A program made the translations under genes and the position numbers. Under the pieces are notes generated by a model. That model was not told where the DNA came from. It saw only the letters and a list, made by a program, of their open reading frames with translations, and made no database searches. From an uncultured Clostridium sp. (GTDB taxonomy: Bacteria; Bacillota; Clostridia; Lachnospirales; Lachnospiraceae), in contig UQXF01000133.1 of NCBI GenBank assembly GCA_900544905.1, positions 1-5,850 of the forward strand: DNA of 5,850 nucleotides, in the 5' to 3' direction. Below are positions 1-5,815 of the stretch, one piece after another (within the stretch, counting starts at the first letter, position 1; the number at the start of each line of letters is the position of its first letter).

Positions 1-48
1 CGAGATGACGTCGAGTCTCGTGGGCTCGGAGATGTGTATAAGAGACAG
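1..48. other. Sequencing adapter, P7/index/Nextera read-2 end (artefact)
   Basis: Not genomic. Bases 1-6 (CGAGAT) match the end of the Illumina P7 oligonucleotide, 7-14 (GACGTCGA) occupy the 8-base i7 index slot, and 15-48 match the Nextera transposase read-2 adapter, ending in the Tn5 mosaic end AGATGTGTATAAGAGACAG at 30-48. From memory the index is the one whose read is TCGACGTC (Nextera XT N729). Genomic sequence starts at 49. Confidence 0.97.
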
Positions 49-100
49 CAATATCTCAAAAGCACTTAATAATAAATCCGCACCCGTTTCTTTCCCGTGA

Positions 101-277
101 TCAGTGTGTCCGTAACAACTGTACTGTGTGTTCTTCTTTTGCATTGACTGCCGACAGAATCCTGTCCCGGTACATGAGCCCTCTCTGGATACTGTAAAAT
201 CCAAATCTTCTGCGTATATCATCCACCGCTGAATCCATCTTCATCTGCTTTTCACGCTTCTCCACACTTGAGAACAA
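101..277 (-). pseudogene. Y-family DNA polymerase, C-terminal remnant
   Basis: The minus strand has an open frame of 58 codons with no start codon that would restore the gene. It begins LFSSVEKREKQMKM and continues through DDIRRRFGF, IQRGLMYRDR and VNAKEEHTV. This pattern (a DLF-like segment, a helix rich in Glu/Lys, RRRFG, then QRGxMYxDRxLSxxNAKEDHTVHP) is typical of the C-terminal tail of UmuC/DinB/UvrX-type translesion polymerases, including those on Gram-positive mobile elements. The palm and finger domains, about 350 residues, are absent: an in-frame TAG lies just upstream at 278-280 and unrelated sequence follows. The last residues (QLLRTH after EEHTV) depart from the usual HPxGYF-like ending, so the 3' end may also be altered. 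Family assignment is by recognition of this tail only. It is probably debris from a deletion or an element insertion. Confidence 0.68.
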
Positions 278-338
278 CTATAATGATAGTTATGTAATAA
301 AGAATAGTACGAGCATTTTTAATTTTATCAGCTATCAT
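252..338 (-). CDS. Small 28-aa ORF with XRE-regulator-like start; probable gene remnant
   Basis: A minus-strand ATG at 338 opens a 28-codon frame ending at TGA 252-254. It is preceded by a strong AAGGAGG (350-356), 11 bases upstream, which is rather long spacing. The product begins MIADKIKNAR, which resembles the first helix of XRE/Cro-type helix-turn-helix regulators. It then runs into a hydrophobic stretch (ILYYITIIIVVL) and stops, in a different frame from the polymerase remnant it overlaps (254-277). The simplest reading is the 5' end of a regulator gene joined to the truncated polymerase gene by a deletion. A genuine small membrane peptide cannot be excluded. No function is assigned. Confidence 0.3.
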   Translation of the reverse strand: MIADKIKNARTILYYITIIIVVLKCGEA

Positions 339-401
339 AATTCTGTATGCCTCCTTCTTCCATGAGATTACAGCAAACGTAGTAGTAATGTCTATCAAAA
401 G

Positions 402-448
402 GCTTTTACATATTAGATAAAAGCATGTAAAATTTCTTTTACATAGCT
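402..448 (-). terminator. AT-rich overlapping hairpins downstream of the kinase; candidate operon terminator
   Basis: Fourteen bases past the kinase stop, the minus-strand transcript can fold ATGTAAAA against TTTTACAT around a 4-base loop (425-432 with 437-444). The stem is extended by an AGC/GCT pair (422-424 with 446-448) across one bulged base, and is followed by TTTTATCT. A second hairpin, GCTTTTA with TAAAAGC (402-408 with 418-424), directly follows and shares three bases. The stems are AT-rich and the U-tract is imperfect, so termination may be weak. The repeats could instead be a protein-binding site. Confidence 0.4.
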
Positions 449-462
449 TAATTGCGGTCTAT

Positions 463-1839
463 TTAGCTTGTTTCTTGACTACTCAGGAAAAATATTTCTA
501 CCCTCGCCCCACCTGTATTTTCAGAATTTGAAAGTTTAATACCTCCACCATATTTTTCAGCCACAGTTTTTGCAAAAAATAGTCCCATCCCATAATGGGC
601 TTCGCCATTTCTACTTGTGTCATCCATAAAAAACTGCTCTGTGCCATGCAATAATGCTTCTTTTGTAAATCCTGATCCGCTATCCTCCACAATGAATGTC
701 AGCCGGCCATCCTGCTCCTTTGCGTCAATATAAATGATTCCATTTTCTTTTGTATGCTCCACTGCATTCTGAATCACATTCATTACGGCTCGGAACATTG
801 GATCATAAGCAATCGTTACCTTTTTATCACTTTGTTCCGCCTTCCAATCTATCTTCTGGTGATAGATTTCTACCAGTCCGAGTGCCTGTTCCTTTATATC
901 TGCGAAAAAATCTTCTAACCTCACCGTTGTATAGGTAACATCACTGCAATTCCATGATTTTGTGACATCTATCAACTGTTTTACATAACTTTGTATCTGT
1001 GTTGTGCCGTTCAAAACATAAGTGATATTATTCTTCTGTTCTGTGGTCAGTTCAGTCTCTGAAAGTAGTTCTGCATTTCCCCGTACAATCGTAAGAGGTG
1101 TTTTAATATCATGCGCCAAAGCAGACATCTGTTGTTTCTTTTCCTGCTCTGTTTTCCACTGCTTTTCTAAAGATTCTCGCAATGCATCTCGCATATCATC
1201 GATTGCCGATAAACAGTCATCAAACTCTTTGATACCGGAACAGGATGTCTCATATTCCAGATTTTGATCCTTTATTTGTCCGATTGCGTCTAATACAGGC
1301 TGCATCTGCTTTTTGATTCTTTTTCCAAAACGTATGGACGGAATGATGATAATCGCTACCGCTCCAATCACAGACATAATAATCATCACATTCTGTGGTC
1401 CTATAAAATGCTCCCTCAAAAAAGCTGAATGATATTGAGGTGTCAGGCGATATTGCAATACAACATATTCATTTTCCCTTACAATTACTTTATAAAAATA
1501 TTTCCCGGATGCGTTTCCGTACTTTGCAACATTCCATGCTATCTGTTCGTATTGTTCTGACAGATCTCCACCTATTTTCTCTCCATTCTCTGAAAAGATT
1601 ACATAATCACAAAGTGCGGGAATCATCTCAGCAGTCACTTTATCTGCACGTAGAATCGTATCATATGCTTCATTAATCTTTTGCTCTGCATAATTTGCCG
1701 GATAAATACAGCCCACACTAATCAAAAGGTACAGCAGCAGCCAAGCAACAATCACCAAACCTACTAATGATCCAAGCATGACCAGTACATATCTCATAAA
1801 AATCCTGCTGAGTGCATTGCTTCTCTTTACTCTTCCCAT
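463..1839 (-). CDS. Sensor histidine kinase, LanK/SpaK-like (peptide-sensing two-component system)
   Basis: A membrane histidine kinase of 458 residues, expected to sense a lantibiotic or cationic peptide at the membrane and phosphorylate the regulator encoded just upstream. A basic N-terminus leads into TM1 (about 16-43). An extracytoplasmic segment of about 105 residues follows, then TM2 (about 150-170) and a HAMP-like linker (172-225). The H-box is ALAHDIKTPLT with His243. The ATP-binding domain shows the N-box NVIQNAVEHT (354-363), G1 DSGSG (386-390), and G2 GMGL (417-420), so all core motifs are intact. The start overlaps the regulator's last 13 bases, which implies translational coupling. 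An alternative ATG at 1797 has a better ribosome binding site (CAGGA, 5-6 bases away) but would drop the positively charged leader before TM1. The short-loop LanK-like assignment rests on the HDIKTPLT box and the LanFEG context. The ligand is unknown. Confidence 0.93.
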   Translation of the reverse strand: MGRVKRSNALSRIFMRYVLVMLGSLVGLVIVAWLLLYLLISVGCIYPANYAEQKINEAYDTILRADKVTAEMIPALCDYVIFSENGEKIGGDLSEQYEQIAWNVAKYGNASGKYFYKVIVRENEYVVLQYRLTPQYHSAFLREHFIGPQNVMIIMSVIGAVAIIIIPSIRFGKRIKKQMQPVLDAIGQIKDQNLEYETSCSGIKEFDDCLSAIDDMRDALRESLEKQWKTEQEKKQQMSALAHDIKTPLTIVRGNAELLSETELTTEQKNNITYVLNGTTQIQSYVKQLIDVTKSWNCSDVTYTTVRLEDFFADIKEQALGLVEIYHQKIDWKAEQSDKKVTIAYDPMFRAVMNVIQNAVEHTKENGIIYIDAKEQDGRLTFIVEDSGSGFTKEALLHGTEQFFMDDTSRNGEAHYGMGLFFAKTVAEKYGGGIKLSNSENTGGARVEIFFLSSQETS

Positions 1840-2489
1840 TTATATCCAATCCCCCAGACTGTTTTTATCGGTGTATAATCATAATCCGCAAATTTTGCTC
1901 TTATATTTTTGATATGCGTGATTATAGTACTGTCATTACTCTCATTGTCAAAGCCAAAGACCGCTTCCAATATCTGTTCCTTCGAGAAAACCTGTCCTCT
2001 GTTTTTAGCCAGGAATTCACAAATTTCGTACTCCGCTTTCGTAAGAGGAAGTTCCTTATCATCAACCAATAGTTTCTTTTGAGATATTTGAATACAGACC
2101 CTCCCCAAAACCATCCGGACAGAATGTTCCCTGTGCTCTCTTCTAAGATGTGCATTGATCCTTGCCCGAAGTTCCATCACTCCAAATGGCTTTGAAATAT
2201 AATCATCTGCTCCTAAAGAAAGTCCGTTTACCAGACTGTTTTCCTCCGTTTTTGCCGTAAGAAACAAAATCGGACAATCCACAAGTGCCCTGATTCTTTT
2301 GCATAATTCGAAGCCATCAATTCCAGGCATCATAATGTCCAGTAAAATCAGGTCATAACGATGTAATTCTTCCATATTAATTTTTAGTGGATTACTTACT
2401 TTGGTAACCAGATGTCCATCCTTATTCAAAATGCTTTCTATCATTTCCAAAATTGCCGGTTCATCATCAACTGCCAGTATTTTTGCCAT
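1827..2489 (-). CDS. Response regulator, OmpR/PhoB family (LanR/SpaR-like)
   Basis: A DNA-binding regulator of 220 residues and normal OmpR-family length, predicted partner of the downstream kinase. The receiver domain (about 3-115) has the acidic pair Asp8-Asp9, the phospho-acceptor Asp51 in LLDIMMPGIDG, the switch Thr78 in FLTAK and Lys100 in ISKPF. The C-terminal winged helix (about 125-219) carries LTKAEYEICEFL, the recognition region NDSTIITHIKNIRAKF, and the wing ending KTVWGIGYKWEE. The ATG at 2489 is chosen because the protein then opens MAKILAVDDE, as the family does, with GAGGG five bases upstream (2495-2499). An upstream in-frame ATG at 2546 would add 19 residues that are not family-like and would lie inside the preceding permease gene. 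It starts 14 bases after that permease stops. The likely target is the 11-bp direct repeat in front of lanF; that is inference. Confidence 0.95.
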   Translation of the reverse strand: MAKILAVDDEPAILEMIESILNKDGHLVTKVSNPLKINMEELHRYDLILLDIMMPGIDGFELCKRIRALVDCPILFLTAKTEENSLVNGLSLGADDYISKPFGVMELRARINAHLRREHREHSVRMVLGRVCIQISQKKLLVDDKELPLTKAEYEICEFLAKNRGQVFSKEQILEAVFGFDNESNDSTIITHIKNIRAKFADYDYTPIKTVWGIGYKWEE

Positions 2490-2503
2490 AGTTTCCCTCG
2501 ATT

Positions 2504-3244
2504 CTATTCCGATATTCTGTTTCCTTCCCAGTGGTTTACCCACCAAAAATAGTATACCATACTAATCCCTGTAAATATTAAGCAACCTGGTATGAATGAC
2601 AACCATTCACCTACACTAGTTTCTCCCAATACAGATTGCAGATAAGTATATGGTACTCTACCCGTCCAGCAGACAAATACATATTTCCACACATAATCTC
2701 CAAGTCCGGTAAGCATCAATGCACTAATTAGTCCTGATATAATCCCTGCTCCAATGGATACCCCTTTTCCAAACTGAAAAGCCAGAATCAGCTGCCACAG
2801 ATAAAGTGGAACACTGCTTCCCCACAGCAGCAATGCTGCAAATATACATCCTTTCATGATTTCGATATCGCTTGATGCGATTCTTCCAAATCCAATTCCG
2901 AATATGATTGCTGTCAATAGGATAGAGCACAGACACAAAACCAGTAGCATCAACAGTTTCGATAAAAATGCTGCAGGTTTATCCGGTAAAGACAACAGAT
3001 TTTGAAAATCACCTGCATTTTGTTCCTGTTCCATCACACTTGCTGTAAAAATTCCAATAAGTACCGGAAGTCCTGCTCCTATTGCCTGATAAAATGCAAT
3101 CACTTTCATATTTTCATTCCATGGTGAAAAAAAGTAATATATTAAAAATATAACGCTGGTTATAATCGGAATCAGTAAGTGTGCCAGAATCACAGATGTT
3201 CCTTTCATCTTTCGCAAGTCTGCATTAAGAGATCTTCCAATCAT
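2504..3244 (-). CDS. lanG: Lantibiotic immunity ABC transporter permease, MutG/LanG family
   Basis: An integral membrane permease of 246 residues, matching the usual 240-250 of LanG proteins. Hydrophobic segments lie at about 17-39, 55-72, 95-118, 131-153, 161-182 and 217-236, giving six predicted helices. Between the second and third, the segment EQEQNAGDFQNLL (72-84) followed by LPDKPAAFLSKLL is the conserved cytoplasmic stretch of this permease class. LanG normally pairs with LanE to form the membrane channel of LanFEG, which removes lantibiotic from the membrane before pores form. The ATG is one base after the preceding permease's stop (TAA-G-ATG), and the ribosome binding site AGGTGA lies inside that gene's 3' end, so translation is coupled. 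Many ABC-2 type permeases look alike, so the family assignment leans partly on the gene set. Confidence 0.88.
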   Translation of the reverse strand: MIGRSLNADLRKMKGTSVILAHLLIPIITSVIFLIYYFFSPWNENMKVIAFYQAIGAGLPVLIGIFTASVMEQEQNAGDFQNLLSLPDKPAAFLSKLLMLLVLCLCSILLTAIIFGIGFGRIASSDIEIMKGCIFAALLLWGSSVPLYLWQLILAFQFGKGVSIGAGIISGLISALMLTGLGDYVWKYVFVCWTGRVPYTYLQSVLGETSVGEWLSFIPGCLIFTGISMVYYFWWVNHWEGNRISE

Positions 3245-3245
3245 C

Positions 3246-3977
3246 TTATTTCACCTCTCTTCTCTCAAACCATTTCAAAAACAGAACCGTTACAAAAACA
3301 AACCAGATGATTGAGAGACACATTCCCGGAACAATGACTCCCGTATCCAAAAGAGGATTCCCTGCTTCTGCGGCAAGTCCATTTGGTAAAACATGAAGCA
3401 ACGGGCACATCATTCGCATAGGGATTGCAGAAACAAGTACATACCAGATTCTGGTTTGTGATATTACCACACCGCTGACGGTAATAAATAGGCAGACGAA
3501 CAGGTTTACAATCATTCCAAATCGTTCACTTAAAAATAAAGCTACCGGAATCTCCCATAACTCAGAAACCGTCAGAAACAATACTGCAATCAACGCTCCT
3601 CCAACTGGAACATGTGTCGTTAGAAGAAAGCCTCCAAGCGTTGCTCCTGCAAACACAATCACATTAGAAAACAAAATCATGTACCCAATATAAATAATTT
3701 TCCCCAGCAACAATTTTCTTCTGTCTGTGGGAATAGTCATTAAATGATAGTATTTTATCTTTTTCTCCTGCGCCACAGAAAGATAACAAAATAGAGCAAT
3801 CATCCCCGGCAGCAAAAGTGTATACCACCAGTTCCAAACACTTTCTGCATAAGCATTTGTCATCCCAAGAGTAAATATAAATGCCATGACAAATGTAAGA
3901 AGAGGAAATCCCCAGATAAACTTTTTTCGCATGGTTCTTTTGGCTTTTTGATGTTCTGCTTTTATAATATTAACCAT
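3246..3977 (-). CDS. lanE: Lantibiotic immunity ABC transporter permease, MutE/EpiE (LanE) family
   Basis: An integral membrane permease of 243 residues with a basic N-terminus (IIKAEHQKAKRTMRKK) and about six hydrophobic segments, near 21-38, 52-70, 94-118, 127-148, 152-180 and 213-236. LLLPGMIALFCYLSVAQEKK and the following YHLMTIPTDRRKLLLGKI form the conserved helix-2/cytoplasmic-loop region of LanE/EpiE/MutE permeases. With LanG it should form the transmembrane part of the LanFEG exporter. The ATG at 3977 is preferred: AGGTGA sits 6 bases upstream and the start overlaps the ATPase gene's last 8 bases. A GTG at 3986 would add MKS, but that codon overlaps the ribosome binding site itself. 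The same AGGTGAAAT string precedes lanG, so both permeases may be translated at similar rates. Confidence 0.88.
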   Translation of the reverse strand: MVNIIKAEHQKAKRTMRKKFIWGFPLLTFVMAFIFTLGMTNAYAESVWNWWYTLLLPGMIALFCYLSVAQEKKIKYYHLMTIPTDRRKLLLGKIIYIGYMILFSNVIVFAGATLGGFLLTTHVPVGGALIAVLFLTVSELWEIPVALFLSERFGMIVNLFVCLFITVSGVVISQTRIWYVLVSAIPMRMMCPLLHVLPNGLAAEAGNPLLDTGVIVPGMCLSIIWFVFVTVLFLKWFERREVK

Positions 3978-4683
3978 GGATTTCACCTGCTTTCTGGTTT
4001 TTTCTTACCACATTCATAAACAAATCTTCAAGATTATCTCCCTGCTTTAATGCTCCTTCGTATCCTAAGATTCCACCTGAAATAATCCCGACTTTATCTG
4101 CAAGTAACTGTACCTCTGAGAGAATATGACTGGAGAGAATTACAGTGATTCCCTGTTCCGGAAAAGACCGGATCAGCTCTCGTAATTCCTCGATGCCTAT
4201 TGGATCTAATCCATTCGTAGGTTCATCCAATATCAAAAGTTCCGGTTCTCCAAGCAATGCCATTGCAATGCCTAGTCTTTGCTTCATCCCCAAAGAAAAC
4301 TGTCCTGCTTTCTTCTTTCCGGTGTTTGTAAGTGATACAATCTGCAAGACCTCATCAATTCTGTTTTCATCTGTACCAAGCAATAATTGTCTTACCTTCA
4401 AATTCTCTCTGGCGGAAAGATTTTCATAAATAGGCGGATTTTCAATTAACGCTCCTATTTTTGATAAATCTTTCCTATCCAAAAGTTTTCCATCAAAGTA
4501 AATCTTTCCTGCAGTTGGTTTCATCATACCGGTCAGCATTTTCAATGTGGTAGATTTACCAGCGCCATTCGGTCCAAGCAGTCCATAAATCTGTCCCTTT
4601 TCGATATTAAGTGAAACATTATTTACCGCTTTCTGCTTTCTAAAATATTTACACAAATTTTGTGTCTGCAACATCATTTCCAT
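3970..4683 (-). CDS. lanF: Lantibiotic immunity ABC transporter ATP-binding protein, LanF/BcrA-like
   Basis: The cytoplasmic ATPase that powers the two permeases encoded next; 237 residues from the chosen start. Walker A is GPNGAGKST (about 37-45), the signature is FSLGMKQRLGIA (about 130-141), Walker B is LLILDEP (about 149-155), followed by the D-loop GLDP and the H-loop SSH with His186. At the Q-loop position the sequence is IENPP, with Glu81 replacing the usual Gln. This E-loop is characteristic of lantibiotic-immunity LanF proteins and separates them from ordinary ABC-2 ATPases. The ATG at 4683 is preferred because GGAAGGA lies 8 bases upstream (4692-4698). The ATG at 4704 (MEGRIVK...) has only a weak site and would contain that ribosome binding site inside its coding sequence. 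It is the first gene of the operon, with a candidate regulated promoter just upstream. Confidence 0.93.
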   Translation of the reverse strand: MEMMLQTQNLCKYFRKQKAVNNVSLNIEKGQIYGLLGPNGAGKSTTLKMLTGMMKPTAGKIYFDGKLLDRKDLSKIGALIENPPIYENLSARENLKVRQLLLGTDENRIDEVLQIVSLTNTGKKKAGQFSLGMKQRLGIAMALLGEPELLILDEPTNGLDPIGIEELRELIRSFPEQGITVILSSHILSEVQLLADKVGIISGGILGYEGALKQGDNLEDLFMNVVRKNQKAGEIHG

Positions 4684-4721
4684 CTTTACTATCCTTCCTT
4701 CCATATTTCATTTCTTACTGA

Positions 4722-4763
4722 AATATAACCTAACAGAAAAAAATAAAGATTTGATGAAGATTT
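4722..4763 (-). promoter_or_regulatory. Candidate response-regulator box and promoter for the lanFEG-RK operon
   Basis: On the minus strand two 11-bp tandem copies, AAATCTTCATC (4763-4753) and AAATCTTTATT (4752-4742), match at 9 of 11 positions. They contain TCT-N8-TCT, the motif described for the nisin (NisR) box. A TATATT -10 candidate lies at 4727-4722, 14 bases past the repeat. No -35 resembling TTGACA is seen; the second repeat occupies that place, as expected for an activator-dependent promoter bound by an OmpR-type dimer. The leader to the ATG at 4683 would be about 30 bases. Inference from pattern and position only. Confidence 0.5.
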
Positions 4764-4781
4764 ATTCCCGTATGGAATAAA
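4761..4781. repeat. Perfect 8-bp inverted repeat overlapping the methyltransferase stop and the operon promoter
   Basis: TTTATTCC (4761-4768) and GGAATAAA (4774-4781) are exact reverse complements separated by 5 bases. The repeat spans the methyltransferase remnant's TAA and overlaps the first copy of the 11-bp direct repeat. It could be an operator for a second regulator or a weak terminator for the upstream gene; the stem is AT-rich and no immediate U-tract follows. Confidence 0.5.
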
Positions 4782-4971
4782 CCATCAATTGAATATCATT
4801 ATCAGAACTCGGCTTTCCACTGAAATCAGCAAAGCTGTTACAAATACGAAGTCCTAATTTACAGAATATCTCCGTGATTTCATCCAAACTATATAACCTT
4901 ATAGGATTTCCTTCTTTCATTTCAGGCTTATAAAGTGCTTCTCCATACATATAGTCTACCTGCCCATCAAT
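4762..4971 (-). pseudogene. SAM-dependent methyltransferase, C-terminal remnant
   Basis: An open stretch of 69 codons on the minus strand, preceded by an in-frame TGA (4972-4974) and ending at TAA 4762-4764. It has the C-terminal sequence style of class I SAM-dependent methyltransferases: NPIRLYSLDEITEIFCKLGL (a helix that usually reads YTxxEIxxMLxxAGF), then NSFADFSGKPSSDND and the final strand IQLMVYSI. The SAM-binding glycine motif and the rest of the Rossmann fold, about 170 residues, are missing, so it cannot be catalytically active. An internal ATG at 4950 has only a weak ribosome binding site. The body appears to have been lost at the junction near 4972, where unrelated plus-strand coding sequence begins. 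Substrate cannot be told from this tail. Confidence 0.66.
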
Positions 4972-5141
4972 TCAAGTGCTTCATCTATCTTAATGATGAC
5001 GAATATGGCAGAGTAATACAATCACTTATCCGTTTAAAGAACAGCCTGATAGCACAAGGCAGATATACCGACGGGGTTGACAATGTTCTCTGCAAGGTAA
5101 TGTCAGCCAAGAAAAGAAAGCTCAAAATCAAATATTTCTGA
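4971..5141 (+). pseudogene. Small hypothetical protein, C-terminal part (start lost at junction)
   Basis: A plus-strand frame ending at TGA 5139-5141, ten bases before a hairpin terminator, which supports a real gene end. The protein-like part runs from about FKCFIYLNDDEYG through VIQSLIRLKNSLIAQGRYTD to a basic tail KKRKLKIKYF, about 56 residues, probably mainly helical. I recall similar short proteins (about 60 residues, DDEYGxxIQSL...LIxxGRYTD) around integrative elements of Clostridia but cannot name the family. Upstream codons (4935-4970) are only the antisense of the methyltransferase remnant, and the GTG at 4935 has no convincing ribosome binding site. Only a few N-terminal residues may be missing. 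Confidence 0.45.
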
Positions 5142-5151
5142 ATAAGAAAAG

Positions 5152-5178
5152 AGACCGCCTACACGATGTAAGCGGTCT
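5152..5178. terminator. Bidirectional rho-independent terminator
   Basis: AGACCGC (5152-5158) pairs with GCGGTCT (5172-5178). After one C/A mismatch, TACA (5160-5163) pairs with TGTA (5167-5170), closing a 3-base CGA loop. The plus-strand side is followed by TTTGATTATT. The minus-strand side runs into CTTTTCTTATTC, a better U-rich tail. It lies 10 bases after the small plus-strand gene and about 43 bases after the convergent peptidase gene, so it serves both. Confidence 0.8.
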
Positions 5179-5220
5179 TTGATTATTGTAGAGTAAGTCC
5201 GACAAACTTGAATTTTCAAA

Positions 5221-5815
5221 TTAGTCTTTACAAATAACCTTTGAACCTTCACCATCAATTACAATTCCCTGACGGTTGTTAATTGGGCATAGATTCAAAT
5301 CCGAAAACTCAGTCATTATTTTCTCGGTAACTTTCTTAAATGGTGCTGTAAGATAATGCGGAAGAACATAGAAATCAATCAAATCAAGCCCTGCATCATC
5401 TTCTTGTGAGTAGTCCTCCGGCTTTTCATCCATTTGCTCGATATATTGGATGCTTGGAGCGCATATAATTGCGCCTGCCGACTCGCCGATCATCAATTTT
5501 CCATTTGCCAATTCCTTTTTCAGCAGCCCATCAGTTCCCGTTTTACGGAGCCAGTCCATAAGAAAAAAAGAATTTCCGCCGGTAAAATATATCACATCTG
5601 AATCTTCAAAAACAGACTGTATCGTTGAATAAGCCTCCGTTGAAATATCAATTTCAGTTACGATTGCTCCCAACTTTTTGAATAATTTTCGAGCCGAGCC
5701 GACATAACCGGTGTAGCCTTCACGCAGCGAAGCTGTTGGAATAAATGCGACTTTTTTATTTTCAATTTCTTCCTTTATCAGACTTCCTACACTTGAAAAG
5801 TGCGAACATAAAAAC
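5221..5815 (-). CDS. Peptidase S51 (dipeptidase E-like) family protein, 5' partial
   Basis: A class I glutamine-amidotransferase-like fold of the S51 group (dipeptidase E, cyanophycinase relatives), cytoplasmic, likely cleaving small peptides. The visible frame keeps about 197 genuine residues from FLCSHFSS onward. Seen features are VAFIPTAS (strand and loop), TGGNSFFL (the loop before the nucleophile region), the nucleophile elbow GESAGA holding the catalytic Ser, and LPHYLT with the likely catalytic His about 41 residues later. Acidic residues suitable for the third member lie between them. The first six residues of the apparent ORF, MCIRDR, are translated Nextera adapter. The natural start is outside the contig, with only about 3-5 residues missing by comparison with the usual M-K-K-FLCSHF type opening. 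The exact substrate is not predictable. It converges on the terminator at 5152-5178 and is not part of the lantibiotic operon. Confidence 0.85.

Noticed and set aside
30..48. Tn5 mosaic ends at both window ends suggesting a transposon
   Set aside because: They are joined to Illumina adapter and index sequence, so they come from tagmentation library preparation, not from an element in the genome.
368..390. ATTAC...GTAAT short inverted repeat as a regulator operator
   Set aside because: Only 5-bp arms with a 13-base spacer in AT-rich DNA; expected by chance.
498..692. Second minus-strand frame inside the kinase gene
   Set aside because: It is the shifted frame of the ATP-binding domain; the main frame is continuous and motif-complete.
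750..1676. Plus-strand ORFs of 60-80 codons opposite the histidine kinase
   Set aside because: They are antisense to an intact kinase with all motifs, have no ribosome binding sites of note and no recognisable protein pattern.
1812..2155. ORFs on both strands overlapping the response regulator
   Set aside because: Out-of-frame shadows of the winged-helix domain, with low-complexity, non-protein-like composition.
2490..2546. Longer response-regulator start at 2546
   Set aside because: The extra 19 residues lie inside the lanG gene, are not family-like, and a good ribosome binding site precedes the ATG at 2489.
4145..4429. 94-codon plus-strand ORF
   Set aside because: Antisense to the ATPase signature and Walker B region; Ser/Pro-rich translation typical of a shadow frame.
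5450..5632. 60-codon plus-strand ORF in the peptidase gene
   Set aside because: Antisense to the GESAGA and TGGNSFF motifs of an intact gene.
49..5815. CRISPR array, tRNA, rRNA, riboswitch or complete insertion sequence
   Set aside because: No regularly spaced repeats, tRNA-like cloverleaf, rRNA motifs, known riboswitch core or transposase was seen.
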